This document shows, piece by piece, positions 7,872 to 15,380 of a DNA stretch of 62,056 nt. The stretch is from positions 1 to 62,056 of the forward strand of contig JBIILZ010000006.1 in the NCBI GenBank assembly GCA_044338255.1, given 5' to 3'. A model generated the notes under the pieces. It was not told where the DNA came from and ran no database searches. It was given only the letters and a program-made list of their open reading frames with translations. Position 1 is the first letter of the stretch. Every line of letters starts with the position of its first letter. This stretch comes from CAIUVD01 sp044338255 (GTDB lineage: Bacteria > Planctomycetota > UBA11346). A program made the position numbers and the translations under genes.

Positions 7872-8929
7872 TCCCCTTGCCCTCAGACGCCGCCCGCGCC
7901 GCCGCCGCCGCCCGCCAGCTGGAGTTGACCAAGCCCCCCGGCGCGCTCGGTCGCCTGGAAGACCTGTCCCTGACCCTGGCGGCGATCCAGGATCGCGCGC
8001 TGCCGCGCTGCGAACGAGCGCTAGTGCTGGTCGCCGCCGCCGATCACGGGGTCTGCGCCCAGGGCGTCAGCGCCTTTCCCAGCGCCGTCACCGCCCAGAT
8101 GTGCGTGAACTTCTGCGCCGGGGGCGCGGCGATCAATGTCCTCGCCCGCCACGCCCAGGCCAAGGTCGAGGTCCTCGATGTCGGCGTCGCCGGCGATCTG
8201 CCGGCGCTGCCGGGCCTGATCGCCGCCAAGGTCGCTCGCGGCACGGCCGATTTCACCACCGCACCGGCGATGACCCTCGCCCAGGTCCGGGCGGCGATGG
8301 CCGCCGGGGCCGCCCGCGCCACCGTCCATGCCGCGACCTGCGATGCTCTGGTCCTGGGCGAGATGGGCATCGGCAATACCACGTCCGCCGCCGCCCTGAC
8401 GGCGGCCTTCACGGGTCAGGCGGCGAGCGCGATCTGCGGGCGCGGCACCGGCATCGATGACGCCGGTTTGGCGCGAAAAATCGCTGCTGTCAGCGCCGGC
8501 TTGGCGCGGCATCGGAACTGCCTCGGCGATCCACTGATGACCCTGGCGGCACTCGGCGGCCTGGAGATCGCGGCCCTCGCCGGAGCCGCCTTGCGGGCGG
8601 CGGAACTGCGCCTGGCGATCGTCGTCGATGGCTACATCAGCACCGCCGCCGTGCTCGCGGCGGCGGCCATCGACCCGCGTCTGCGGCCCTACCTGATCTT
8701 CGCCCATCGCGGGGCCGAGCCCGGTCATCAGTTGGCCTTGGCCCACCTCCAGGCCCAGCCGCTGCTCGATCTCGAACTGCGTCTCGGCGAAGGCAGCGGC
8801 GGAGTCCTAGCCCTGCACTTGTTGCGCGCCGCTTGTCAAACCCTCGCCGAGATGGCGACCTTCAGCGAGGCCGCAGTCTCAGGAAAACTGCTCGCGGAAG
8901 CTGCTCATGGAAGCGCATGCGTAGCCTGA
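7868..8929 (+). CDS. cobT: nicotinate-nucleotide--dimethylbenzimidazole phosphoribosyltransferase
   Basis: CobT makes alpha-ribazole phosphate from nicotinate mononucleotide and the lower-ligand base. The 353-residue length is normal. Family landmarks include the N-terminal LTKPPGALGRLEDL, AADHGV, the GEMGIGNTTSAAAL segment, and RLGEGSGG with the catalytic glutamate at about E308. It is coupled to cobU by a 4-bp overlap and to cobS by a 13-bp overlap. With cobU and cobS this gives late nucleotide-loop assembly, consistent with salvage of imported cobinamide. No corrin-ring genes are in the window. Confidence 0.93.
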   Translation: MIPLPSDAARAAAAARQLELTKPPGALGRLEDLSLTLAAIQDRALPRCERALVLVAAADHGVCAQGVSAFPSAVTAQMCVNFCAGGAAINVLARHAQAKVEVLDVGVAGDLPALPGLIAAKVARGTADFTTAPAMTLAQVRAAMAAGAARATVHAATCDALVLGEMGIGNTTSAAALTAAFTGQAASAICGRGTGIDDAGLARKIAAVSAGLARHRNCLGDPLMTLAALGGLEIAALAGAALRAAELRLAIVVDGYISTAAVLAAAAIDPRLRPYLIFAHRGAEPGHQLALAHLQAQPLLDLELRLGEGSGGVLALHLLRAACQTLAEMATFSEAAVSGKLLAEAAHGSACVA

Positions 8930-9663
8930 TTGCAGCAGTGCGTTTCCTGACCCGCATCCCGATGCCTGGTCGGGCCAGCGAAGCCCACCACTTGCACGGT
9001 GCGCTGACCTGGTTTCCACTCGTGGGCGCGGGGGTCGGCGCCGCCGTCGGCTTGATCGTGGTCGGACTGGTGCCGTGGTGGGGCGTGACCCTCGCGACCG
9101 TGCTTGCGATCGCGGTCGGACTGCTGCTGACGGGCGGCTTCCACGAAGACGCCGCCAGCGACGCCGCCGATGGCCTGGGCGGTGGCTTCACCACCGAAAA
9201 AGTCCTCGCGATCATGCGCGATTCGCGCATCGGCGCCTACGGTGCGATGAGCCTGTGGGTGGTACTGACCTTGCGTCTGGGGCTGTTGTGCCGGGCCTAT
9301 GAACAGCTGCCGCCGTGGCAGCTGCCGCTCGCCTATGGCTTGGCTTGCGCCTGGGGCCGCTGGAGCGCCGCACCGCTGCTCGCCGCCTTGCCGCCGCTCA
9401 GCGATGGCTTGGCCAAGGACATCGCCCGCCAGGCCAGCCTGGCGCCGTTGGCGGGCGCTTCGCTGCTGATGATGGCGGCGACCGCCGCCGCCTGGTGGTG
9501 GGAAATTCCCCAGTGGTGGCAGGCCGCCGTGGTCGCGATCGCCACCTGTGGCATCTGGGGCCTTTACCTGCAGCGCCGCCTGGGCGGCCAGAGCGGCGAT
9601 CTGCTCGGAGCCGGGAATCAGCTCGTCGAGCTGGCGGTGCTCCTGACTTTGACCCTCGCATAG
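8917..9663 (+). CDS. cobS: adenosylcobinamide-GDP ribazoletransferase (cobalamin synthase)
   Basis: CobS is the membrane enzyme that joins adenosylcobinamide-GDP and alpha-ribazole (phosphate) to finish cobalamin. The 248 residues contain multiple hydrophobic helices. The family start (LIAAVRFLTRIPMPG) is clear, as is the metal-binding aspartate motif, here FHEDAASDAADGLGGG, a variant of the usual EDGLADxADG. The ATG at 8917 lies inside the cobT 3' end, so translation is coupled. The gene ends 5 bp before the convergent TPR gene. Confidence 0.92.
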   Translation: MRSLIAAVRFLTRIPMPGRASEAHHLHGALTWFPLVGAGVGAAVGLIVVGLVPWWGVTLATVLAIAVGLLLTGGFHEDAASDAADGLGGGFTTEKVLAIMRDSRIGAYGAMSLWVVLTLRLGLLCRAYEQLPPWQLPLAYGLACAWGRWSAAPLLAALPPLSDGLAKDIARQASLAPLAGASLLMMAATAAAWWWEIPQWWQAAVVAIATCGIWGLYLQRRLGGQSGDLLGAGNQLVELAVLLTLTLA

Positions 9664-9667
9664 CGGC

Positions 9668-11350
9668 TCAGAGTTTGTCGACGGCGCGGCGGATGATCAT
9701 CGTCGCCCGCACATCTCCGCGTTTTTCACAGGCTTCAGCAGCCTGGGCGAAAGCCTGCCTGGCTTCCTCGGTCAAGCCGAGCATGGCTTTGGCATTGCCG
9801 ATATCGACCAGCACCTTGGCCAGGGCCGACTCATCGCCGACCTCGATCAGCAGGCGTTCGGCCTGACGCAGGTGCCCGATGGCGAACTGCAGACATTCAG
9901 ATGGAGCGCTGCCGGCCATTGTCTCGCCGACCTTCAGCAACGCATCGGCCTGCTGCAGGCCGATGTGCCCGAGTTGCGCCACCAATCCGGCACGGGTTTC
10001 GACGGTGGCGTCGGCCATCGCTTCGACGGCTTCGGTGAGGTGCGCGCGGGCCTCGGCCCAGGCCCCTCGCCGGGCCTCGGCGGTGCTCAGCTGGCGCAAG
10101 GCCCGGGCATGCAGATCGCGATCGGCGGGCGTGGTGGTGACGCGCACCAGCCGCTGAAGATGGGCCTCGGCTTCCTCCCAGGCGCCCTTGTCCTGATAGA
10201 TCTCGGCGATCGAGCCCAGAACCTGCAGCGCGTCGCTACGATCACCCTGCTTCTTGAGGACCTCGACCCATTGCTGCATCGCCGCCAGGGCGGCGTCATG
10301 TTCACCACGACTGCGATGGACGCGGGCGATAGCCGCGTAAGCCGGTTCGAGCAGACCCGGGAGATTGGCCTGATGAGCGGCGGCGATGCTCGCCTGGAGC
10401 TGCGCCAGGCCTTCATCGATACGTCCACTGCGGATGTCGGCGGCGCCCAGCAGATACAAAGTGCGGCTGATGCCGTCGTGATCGTTCAGACTGCGGCAGA
10501 GTTCGAGGCTGCGGGTATAGCGCTGCGCGGCCTTGTCGACCTCGCCGCGCTTGGCATGGATCGTCCCCAGGCGGCGCAGGGTATGCGCGACCAGGCCGTT
10601 CTTGCCGGTCTGAGTATAGAGTGCCAATGCCCGTTCGAGCACTGCCTCGGCAGCCGGTAGATCGTTGTGATCGCGATGCCAGTTGGCCAATCGCCCAAGC
10701 ACTTCGCCGGCCTCGACCGGGTGCGCCAGCTCGCCGTAGAGCTGGGCGGCGGCCTCGAAATGGCGCACCGCTTCCTGGGGATTGCTGTTGATGGTGTGGG
10801 CATGGGCGAACAGCTCATGACAGCGTGCGACTTCGCCACGGCGCTTGAAGCTCTCGAAGATCTGCATCGCACGCGCGGCGGCGGCCAGTGCGGCGGCGGC
10901 ATTGCCGGCCGCGACCTGCGCCCGGCCGAGGTCGATCTGCACCGCCGCGATGCGCAGATGATCATTGCGTTCATCCGCCAAGCCGGCGGCGCGCGTGAGA
11001 ATCTCGAGGGCCTCGGCCTGCTGGTTGACCTCAAGGCAGGTTGTGCCGGCGAGGATCGCGGCATCGATGGCGCGCTCGTCATTGGCGCCGGCGAAAATGC
11101 TGAATCCCTCGCGGAAGGCTTTCGCGGCTTCCGCACAATTACCGGCCTTGCGATGCAATTGTCCGAGATCGACGTGCAGCTCGGCGATGCGCGTCGGCCA
11201 CGACAGCTGCCGCCAGATGTCGAGCGCCGCCTGCAGGTGCGGAATCCCGGAAGCAAGCGCGGCGCCGTCCTTGTTCTCGAGGATCATCAACCCCAGGCGG
11301 CGTTCGCTGAAGGCTCGATCCTGGAGCTGCAGATCTGTCGTGGTCGCCAT
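9668..11350 (-). CDS. tetratricopeptide repeat protein, 560 aa
   Basis: The protein is almost entirely TPR-type helical hairpins from about residue 15 to the end. Repeats spaced near 40 residues carry phrases such as EAAKAFREGF, AAERYTRSLELC-like and AEAHLQRLV. There is no signal peptide or second domain, so it is probably a cytoplasmic scaffold. A Shine-Dalgarno GGAGG lies just before the ATG at 11350. It is a single gene, convergent with cobS at 5 bp, with no evident link to cobalamin metabolism. The partner and role cannot be read from sequence. Confidence 0.8.
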   Translation of the reverse strand: MATTTDLQLQDRAFSERRLGLMILENKDGAALASGIPHLQAALDIWRQLSWPTRIAELHVDLGQLHRKAGNCAEAAKAFREGFSIFAGANDERAIDAAILAGTTCLEVNQQAEALEILTRAAGLADERNDHLRIAAVQIDLGRAQVAAGNAAAALAAAARAMQIFESFKRRGEVARCHELFAHAHTINSNPQEAVRHFEAAAQLYGELAHPVEAGEVLGRLANWHRDHNDLPAAEAVLERALALYTQTGKNGLVAHTLRRLGTIHAKRGEVDKAAQRYTRSLELCRSLNDHDGISRTLYLLGAADIRSGRIDEGLAQLQASIAAAHQANLPGLLEPAYAAIARVHRSRGEHDAALAAMQQWVEVLKKQGDRSDALQVLGSIAEIYQDKGAWEEAEAHLQRLVRVTTTPADRDLHARALRQLSTAEARRGAWAEARAHLTEAVEAMADATVETRAGLVAQLGHIGLQQADALLKVGETMAGSAPSECLQFAIGHLRQAERLLIEVGDESALAKVLVDIGNAKAMLGLTEEARQAFAQAAEACEKRGDVRATMIIRRAVDKL

Positions 11351-11411
11351 GTCGCCTCCGCTGGCAGCCCATAGTAGGCGGCCAGCAGCCGGGAAGAAAG
11401 AGCGAGACGAC

Positions 11412-11669
11412 TTACATCAGAAATGCCGTAGCGCCCACGATCGCGCCACCGACACCGACTGCCAAACCCGCAAACCACACAGCAGCAGGCTCGCGAGATC
11501 GCAGCGATCGTTGATGCGGATGCCGTGGGCGGCCTCCTCTTGGTACTGCGTGGCGCTGATCACCGGCGCCCCCGATAAAACTGATACACACGGCCAGCAG
11601 CGCGATGGAAATGGCGATACGTTTGCCGAAAGGATCTTCGACTTCGGGAATTTTTGGAGTTTCGGCCAT
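11412..11669 (-). CDS. small membrane protein, probably carrying two compensating frameshifts
   Basis: The 85-residue frame starts at an ATG preceded by AAAGG at five bases. It has a hydrophobic helix at about 19-37 (IAISIALLAVCISFIG) and a second, glycine-rich hydrophobic helix at the C-terminus (FAGLAVGVGGAIVGATAFL). The middle (about 38-63) is arginine/proline-rich with poor third-position GC. The adjacent frame there reads smoothly (ISATQYQEEAAHGIRIND) with high third-position GC. A C5 run at 11569-11573 and a CTG repeat flank it, both plausible slippage points. The N-terminus resembles DUF4337-type proteins, but the gene is much shorter. It may be a damaged gene or contain sequence errors. 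Confidence 0.5.
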   Translation of the reverse strand: MAETPKIPEVEDPFGKRIAISIALLAVCISFIGGAGDQRHAVPRGGRPRHPHQRSLRSREPAAVWFAGLAVGVGGAIVGATAFLM

Positions 11670-11775
11670 GGGAACCTTTGTGGTTAAGATCGCTGAAGGG
11701 TTATCAGGCAACGCGCAGGGCGCTAATTGCAGTCATCGTCTTGACGGTCTTTGTTTTAACGAATAATTTCCCGCC

Positions 11776-12309
11776 ATGACCGGACGACTCGCTAAGGACA
11801 TCAAGCAGACCAAGCCGTTTTTCAGCACGCCACTTGAGGTCTATTTCAATCTCCTGCGCACCACCGATGTCCTGAGCCGGGCGGCAAGCGGCTTGCTCAA
11901 AGCCTACGACCTCAGCGGCACCCAGTACAATGTCCTGCGCATCCTGCGCGGCACCGCCGCCGATGCTGGACCGGGAACTGCTGGACCAGGAACTGAAGAG
12001 AGCGCCAACCGTCGTCAAAGTCGTGGCGGTCTGCCCTGCAGCGAGATCGGCGCGCGCCTGATCACCCACGACCCGGACGTGACGCGCCTGCTCGACCGCC
12101 TCGAAAAGCGCGGCCTAGTCGAGCGCACCCGCGGCGACAGCGATCGGCGCGTGGTCATGGTCCGCATCACGCCCGCGGGCTCGGCCCTGGTTGAGGCCTG
12201 CGACCTCGACCGCCGCACGACCGAAGCCTTCGCCACGCACTTCGCGGCACTTTCCTCCAGCGATTGCCAAATCCTCATCACCCTTCTCGAAAATCTTCGC
12301 CACCCCTAG
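11776..12309 (+). CDS. MarR-family transcriptional regulator
   Basis: Winged-helix dimeric repressor, 177 residues. Family signatures are the N-terminal helix region (LEVYFNLLRTTDVL), GTQYNVLRIL, and the recognition/wing part SEIGARLITHDPDVTRLLDRLEKRGLVERTR followed by DRRVVMVRITPAG (split here for length, continuous in the protein). An unusual insertion of about 25 residues (60-84, GTAADAGPGTAGPGTEES...) sits just before the helix-turn-helix and includes a 15-bp DNA duplication. Only 10 bp separate its stop from yceI, so the two form an operon; repression of yceI and itself is likely but inferred. Confidence 0.88.
   Translation: MTGRLAKDIKQTKPFFSTPLEVYFNLLRTTDVLSRAASGLLKAYDLSGTQYNVLRILRGTAADAGPGTAGPGTEESANRRQSRGGLPCSEIGARLITHDPDVTRLLDRLEKRGLVERTRGDSDRRVVMVRITPAGSALVEACDLDRRTTEAFATHFAALSSSDCQILITLLENLRHP
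11965..11994 (+). repeat. 15-bp tandem duplication inside the MarR gene
   Basis: Two copies of GCTGGACCRGGAACT (one mismatch) lie in frame. They encode part of the extra linker before the DNA-binding helices. Confidence 0.85.
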
Positions 12310-12319
12310 GAGCCTGCCC

Positions 12320-12877
12320 ATGCGTCATCTTCTCATTCCCCTCATCGCCATCGTCGCCGTTCCCGCCTTCGGCGCCGATAGCTACACCGTCGATCCCACG
12401 CACAGCGCGGCGCTGTTCAGCGTCTCGCACCTCGGCATCAGCAACACCCACGGCCGATTCAACGGCATCGATGGCAGCCTGACCTGGGACGCCGCCGAGG
12501 CGGCGAAATCCTCGATCAACGTGATCATCAAGACCGACACCATCGATTCCGCCCTCGAAAAGCGCGATCAGCACTTGCGTGGCTCGGACTTCTTCAACAC
12601 CAAGCAGATGCCGACGGCGACCTTCGTCTCGAAGTCCTTCACCAAGGTCGATGATGCGACCTACACCGTCACCGGCGACCTGACCCTGGTCGGCACCACC
12701 AAGCCGGTCACCGCCACGGTTAAGAAGATCGGCGAAGGCAAGGATCCCTGGGGCGGCTACCGCATCGGCTTCGAGACCACTTTCGTACTCAAGCGCAGCG
12801 ACTTCAACATCAAGGGCGTCCCCGGCGTAGGCGATGACGTGACGCTGACCTTCGCCCTCGAAGGGATCAAGAAATAA
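12320..12877 (+). CDS. YceI-family periplasmic lipocalin-like protein
   Basis: YceI proteins are secreted beta-barrels that bind isoprenoid-type lipids. The 185-residue protein has a cleavable signal (MRHLLIPLIAIVAVPAFG-AD) and then the family core. The core begins YTVDPTHSAALFSVSHLG and includes HLRGSDFFNTKQMPTATF, TGDLTLVGTTKPVT and KRSDFNIKG. AGGAG at 12308-12312 supports the ATG, 7 nt away. It is the second gene of an operon with MarR. Its last 12 bases are duplicated downstream and lead into the next gene. Confidence 0.92.
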   Translation: MRHLLIPLIAIVAVPAFGADSYTVDPTHSAALFSVSHLGISNTHGRFNGIDGSLTWDAAEAAKSSINVIIKTDTIDSALEKRDQHLRGSDFFNTKQMPTATFVSKSFTKVDDATYTVTGDLTLVGTTKPVTATVKKIGEGKDPWGGYRIGFETTFVLKRSDFNIKGVPGVGDDVTLTFALEGIKK

Positions 12878-12910
12878 GCCATCAAGAAATAAGGCCTCAA
12901 GAAATAATGT
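12866..12910 (+). repeat. 15-bp tandem triplication spanning the yceI stop and the next start
   Basis: Three copies of about ATCAAGAAATAAGSC begin at 12866, 12881 and 12896. The first contains the real yceI ending (Ile-Lys-Lys-stop). The third ends ATAATG, so its TAA overlaps the ATG at 12907. Confidence 0.9.
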
Positions 12911-13821
12911 TCACCGTCCCCCAACTGCTGTGCGCCCTGCTCCTATCGAGCGGCTTGGCGGCATTGCTGACCTGCATGGCCCGTGAGCTGAGTGCGCCCT
13001 TCGGCGGCTCGGCGCGCGGCGGTGTGGGGGGCCTGATGTTGGTGGTGACGGTGATGGTGGCGCATGCCGCCACCGCCGTCGCCGTCGATGCCTGCCTGGT
13101 GCCGCCGCTGCTCGGCTGGCACTGGTTGCCGTGGGCCGAACTGGCGGCGGTACCGCTGCTGCTCGTGGCCCTGCCACGTCGCCTCGCAACCCTCTCGTAC
13201 ACCCCGGCCCCGACTGCCGAAGTCTGGCGCTGGTCGGCAGTGGCCCTCGTCGCCGCCGGCGGTGCCTGGTTGCTCTTGCAGCCGCTCCCTTTTTCGACCA
13301 CATTCACCCCAGCCCACCTGCTCGGTGGTGCGCTTGCAGCAGCCGTCATCAGCGTCGTCGCCGGCCTCGCCAGCGTCCCGACGCTCGACGCATCACCCCT
13401 CCTGCAGCGCATGACCGCACTGCTCAGCAGCGCCGGCATCGCCGCCGGGATTCTCGCCACCGGCTCGAAGGATCTCGCGTTGCTCGCCGGGATCCTGCCG
13501 TTGGCGATCCTCGGTGGCGGCCTCGCCGCCTGGGCAGTGGATCGCGGTCCGTGGTCGGGTGGCGTGCTGGTGACGGCGATGATCTCGAGCTGGCATCTGT
13601 TGCTGGCCGCCTCGTACTCGGAATTGCCGTGGTGGAATGCGCCGGTCTTCGCCCTCGCCCTGCCCCTCGGCCTAGCCGCCGGCCGGATTGGCCGCACTCC
13701 CCGCCGTCGAGCGGTCGGGCAGCTCGCCGTGACGTCGCTGATCATCATCATCGCCCTCGCTCTGGCGACGACCCTCGGACAGCCGGCGGGCTCCAACAAC
13801 ACGTATGGTAATTCTTATTGA
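12907..13821 (+). CDS. polytopic membrane protein of unknown function, 304 aa
   Basis: I do not recognise the family. Hydrophobic segments occupy most of the chain (roughly 8-10 helices), for example near 6-24, 37-60, 75-90, 107-122, 135-155, 170-185, 195-215, 218-235, 248-262 and 275-292. Loops are short. An arginine cluster (RIGRTPRRRAVG) before the last helix suggests a cytoplasmic loop there. No nucleotide-binding or enzyme motif is visible. The start overlaps the third copy of the duplicated yceI end (TAATG), so it probably belongs to the marR-yceI transcript. Confidence 0.65.
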   Translation: MFTVPQLLCALLLSSGLAALLTCMARELSAPFGGSARGGVGGLMLVVTVMVAHAATAVAVDACLVPPLLGWHWLPWAELAAVPLLLVALPRRLATLSYTPAPTAEVWRWSAVALVAAGGAWLLLQPLPFSTTFTPAHLLGGALAAAVISVVAGLASVPTLDASPLLQRMTALLSSAGIAAGILATGSKDLALLAGILPLAILGGGLAAWAVDRGPWSGGVLVTAMISSWHLLLAASYSELPWWNAPVFALALPLGLAAGRIGRTPRRRAVGQLAVTSLIIIIALALATTLGQPAGSNNTYGNSY

Positions 13822-13902
13822 GGCGTGGTGTGGCACACCGCTGGCAGCCTCCATTTTTGATAGATACCTACCATTTATGAGCCTAGGGGCATACTTCCGC
13901 CC

Positions 13903-15288
13903 ATGACGGCTTCCGGAAATTTCATCTTCATCTGTCCCGCCTGCGGCTACAAGGCCCGTGTCCCAGATCAATTTGCCGGCTGCTCGATCAAATGCCCAGG
14001 CTGTCAGACTCCGCAAGTCGCCACCGCCCCGCTCAATAACGAGCATAAAACCGCCTCTTTCATCCGCGTCGCAGCGACGCCCATGCCGTTCACCATGCCC
14101 CAGGAGCAGATCGACGCGCTCACCGGCGCCCCGGTGCCCGCCGTCGATACCAGGCCGCAGACCGCGAGGCATGCCGCGACGCATGCCGCGACGCATGCCG
14201 CGACGCATGCCGCGACGCATGCCGCGAAGAGCTTCCCGTCGCCCTTGCCGGGAGCCGTCCGTGTGAGCACCGACCACATCACCAAGCAGAACACGACGGT
14301 TCCTTCCGAAGCCGCACCCTTGGCCAAGGCCGTTCGCGGCGGCACCGTCGATTTCACCTGCACGGCCTGCACCGCCCGCCTGCGCCTGCCCGGACAATAC
14401 GCCGGCAAGTCGATCCTCTGCCCCAAATGTAGTCAGCCGCAGAAGGTGCTGCTGACAAGCCTCACCGTGCCCATGGATACAACGCGTTCGATCGCAGCCG
14501 CGGCGTCACCCATACCGGGCACCTCGACGGGGATGCGCGTACGCATCACGCCCCTGCCGGCGACCTATCCGACGCCGCTGCCGACGGCCATGACCGTGCC
14601 GACCACCGCCGTGCAAGGCGCGCTCAAGCCGCTGGCGACGCCTCCACCGATCGAACCCGCAGCCCCGGAACCGGCGGCCCCAGATTTGGATCTCGCGGGT
14701 GACATCGATGCCATCGTCGCCGATGCCGCACCCGCCGCCGCAGCTCCCGTCAAGCCCCACCCCTCGCGTGGCAACCTCAGCACCGAGGCCATCAAGCGCT
14801 CGCCAGTGGAAGCGAACGTTGCGACTTCAGCCTCGGCCTCGCTCGCCATCCGCGCGCGTTCGCGCGGACCGTCGACGGTCAAGTTCATCGCCATCTCCGG
14901 TGGCTTACTGGTGCTGACCATCGCCCTCGGCGCGGGCCTGACCTACTATGCCCTGGCCCTGCGCGAAACACGCCAGCGCCTGGTCGAGGCGCAACGCGCC
15001 ACCGCCGCCGAAGCCGAAGTCACCGCCGCCCGTGAGCTGGCGGCCAAGGCGCGTATCGCTGAGCTCGAAGCCGCACTCCTCGCCGCCCACGCCGCCGCGG
15101 CCACCACCCCTCCCGCAGCCACCGCAGAAGGCGCAGCCCCGGTGACCGCCGCTTCCGTCGAGCCCATCGCCCCGGCTCCCGCGCCCGTCGTAGCTGCAGA
15201 GCCGGTGCCGGTAGATCCGGCACCTGTAGATCCGGCACCCGCAGCTCCAGCTCCAGCTCCAGCACCAGCCGAGCAACCGCCGAAATAG
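13903..15288 (+). CDS. tandem zinc-ribbon, single-pass membrane protein with low-complexity linkers
   Basis: The 461-residue protein has two treble-clef-like zinc ribbons. The first uses CPAC at 11-14 and CPGC at 31-34. The second, near 150-180, has TCTAC then LCPKC. This arrangement, with 'G.YAGK' between cysteine pairs, is common in Planctomycetota. Between them lies a His-Ala-Ala-Thr repeat. A proline/alanine-rich stretch leads to one membrane helix at about 327-350 (FIAISGGLLVLTIALGAGL). After it come an alanine-rich coiled coil (about 355-395) and a tail of PAPAPAP type. The cytoplasmic ribbons and extracytoplasmic coil suggest a scaffold or sensor; the function is unknown. Confidence 0.75.
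   Translation: MTASGNFIFICPACGYKARVPDQFAGCSIKCPGCQTPQVATAPLNNEHKTASFIRVAATPMPFTMPQEQIDALTGAPVPAVDTRPQTARHAATHAATHAATHAATHAAKSFPSPLPGAVRVSTDHITKQNTTVPSEAAPLAKAVRGGTVDFTCTACTARLRLPGQYAGKSILCPKCSQPQKVLLTSLTVPMDTTRSIAAAASPIPGTSTGMRVRITPLPATYPTPLPTAMTVPTTAVQGALKPLATPPPIEPAAPEPAAPDLDLAGDIDAIVADAAPAAAAPVKPHPSRGNLSTEAIKRSPVEANVATSASASLAIRARSRGPSTVKFIAISGGLLVLTIALGAGLTYYALALRETRQRLVEAQRATAAEAEVTAARELAAKARIAELEAALLAAHAAAATTPPAATAEGAAPVTAASVEPIAPAPAPVVAAEPVPVDPAPVDPAPAAPAPAPAPAEQPPK
14169..14228 (+). repeat. 12-bp in-frame tandem repeat, 5 copies
   Basis: GCATGCCGCGAC occurs four times perfectly and a fifth time with one change. It encodes His-Ala-Ala-Thr units between the two zinc ribbons. Confidence 0.95.
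15211..15240 (+). repeat. 15-bp in-frame tandem duplication in the zinc-ribbon gene
   Basis: GTAGATCCGGCACCY occurs twice and is followed by three GCTCCA-type hexamers. The region encodes the proline/alanine tail. Confidence 0.85.
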
Positions 15289-15380
15289 TTCATTGCCGGT
15301 GCTTCGTTGAGCTGCCTTGCCCCTCGCGGGCACGGCATAACTTCCGCCACGTCTTCTCATCGCCTTCGCTTGGAGTCCTC

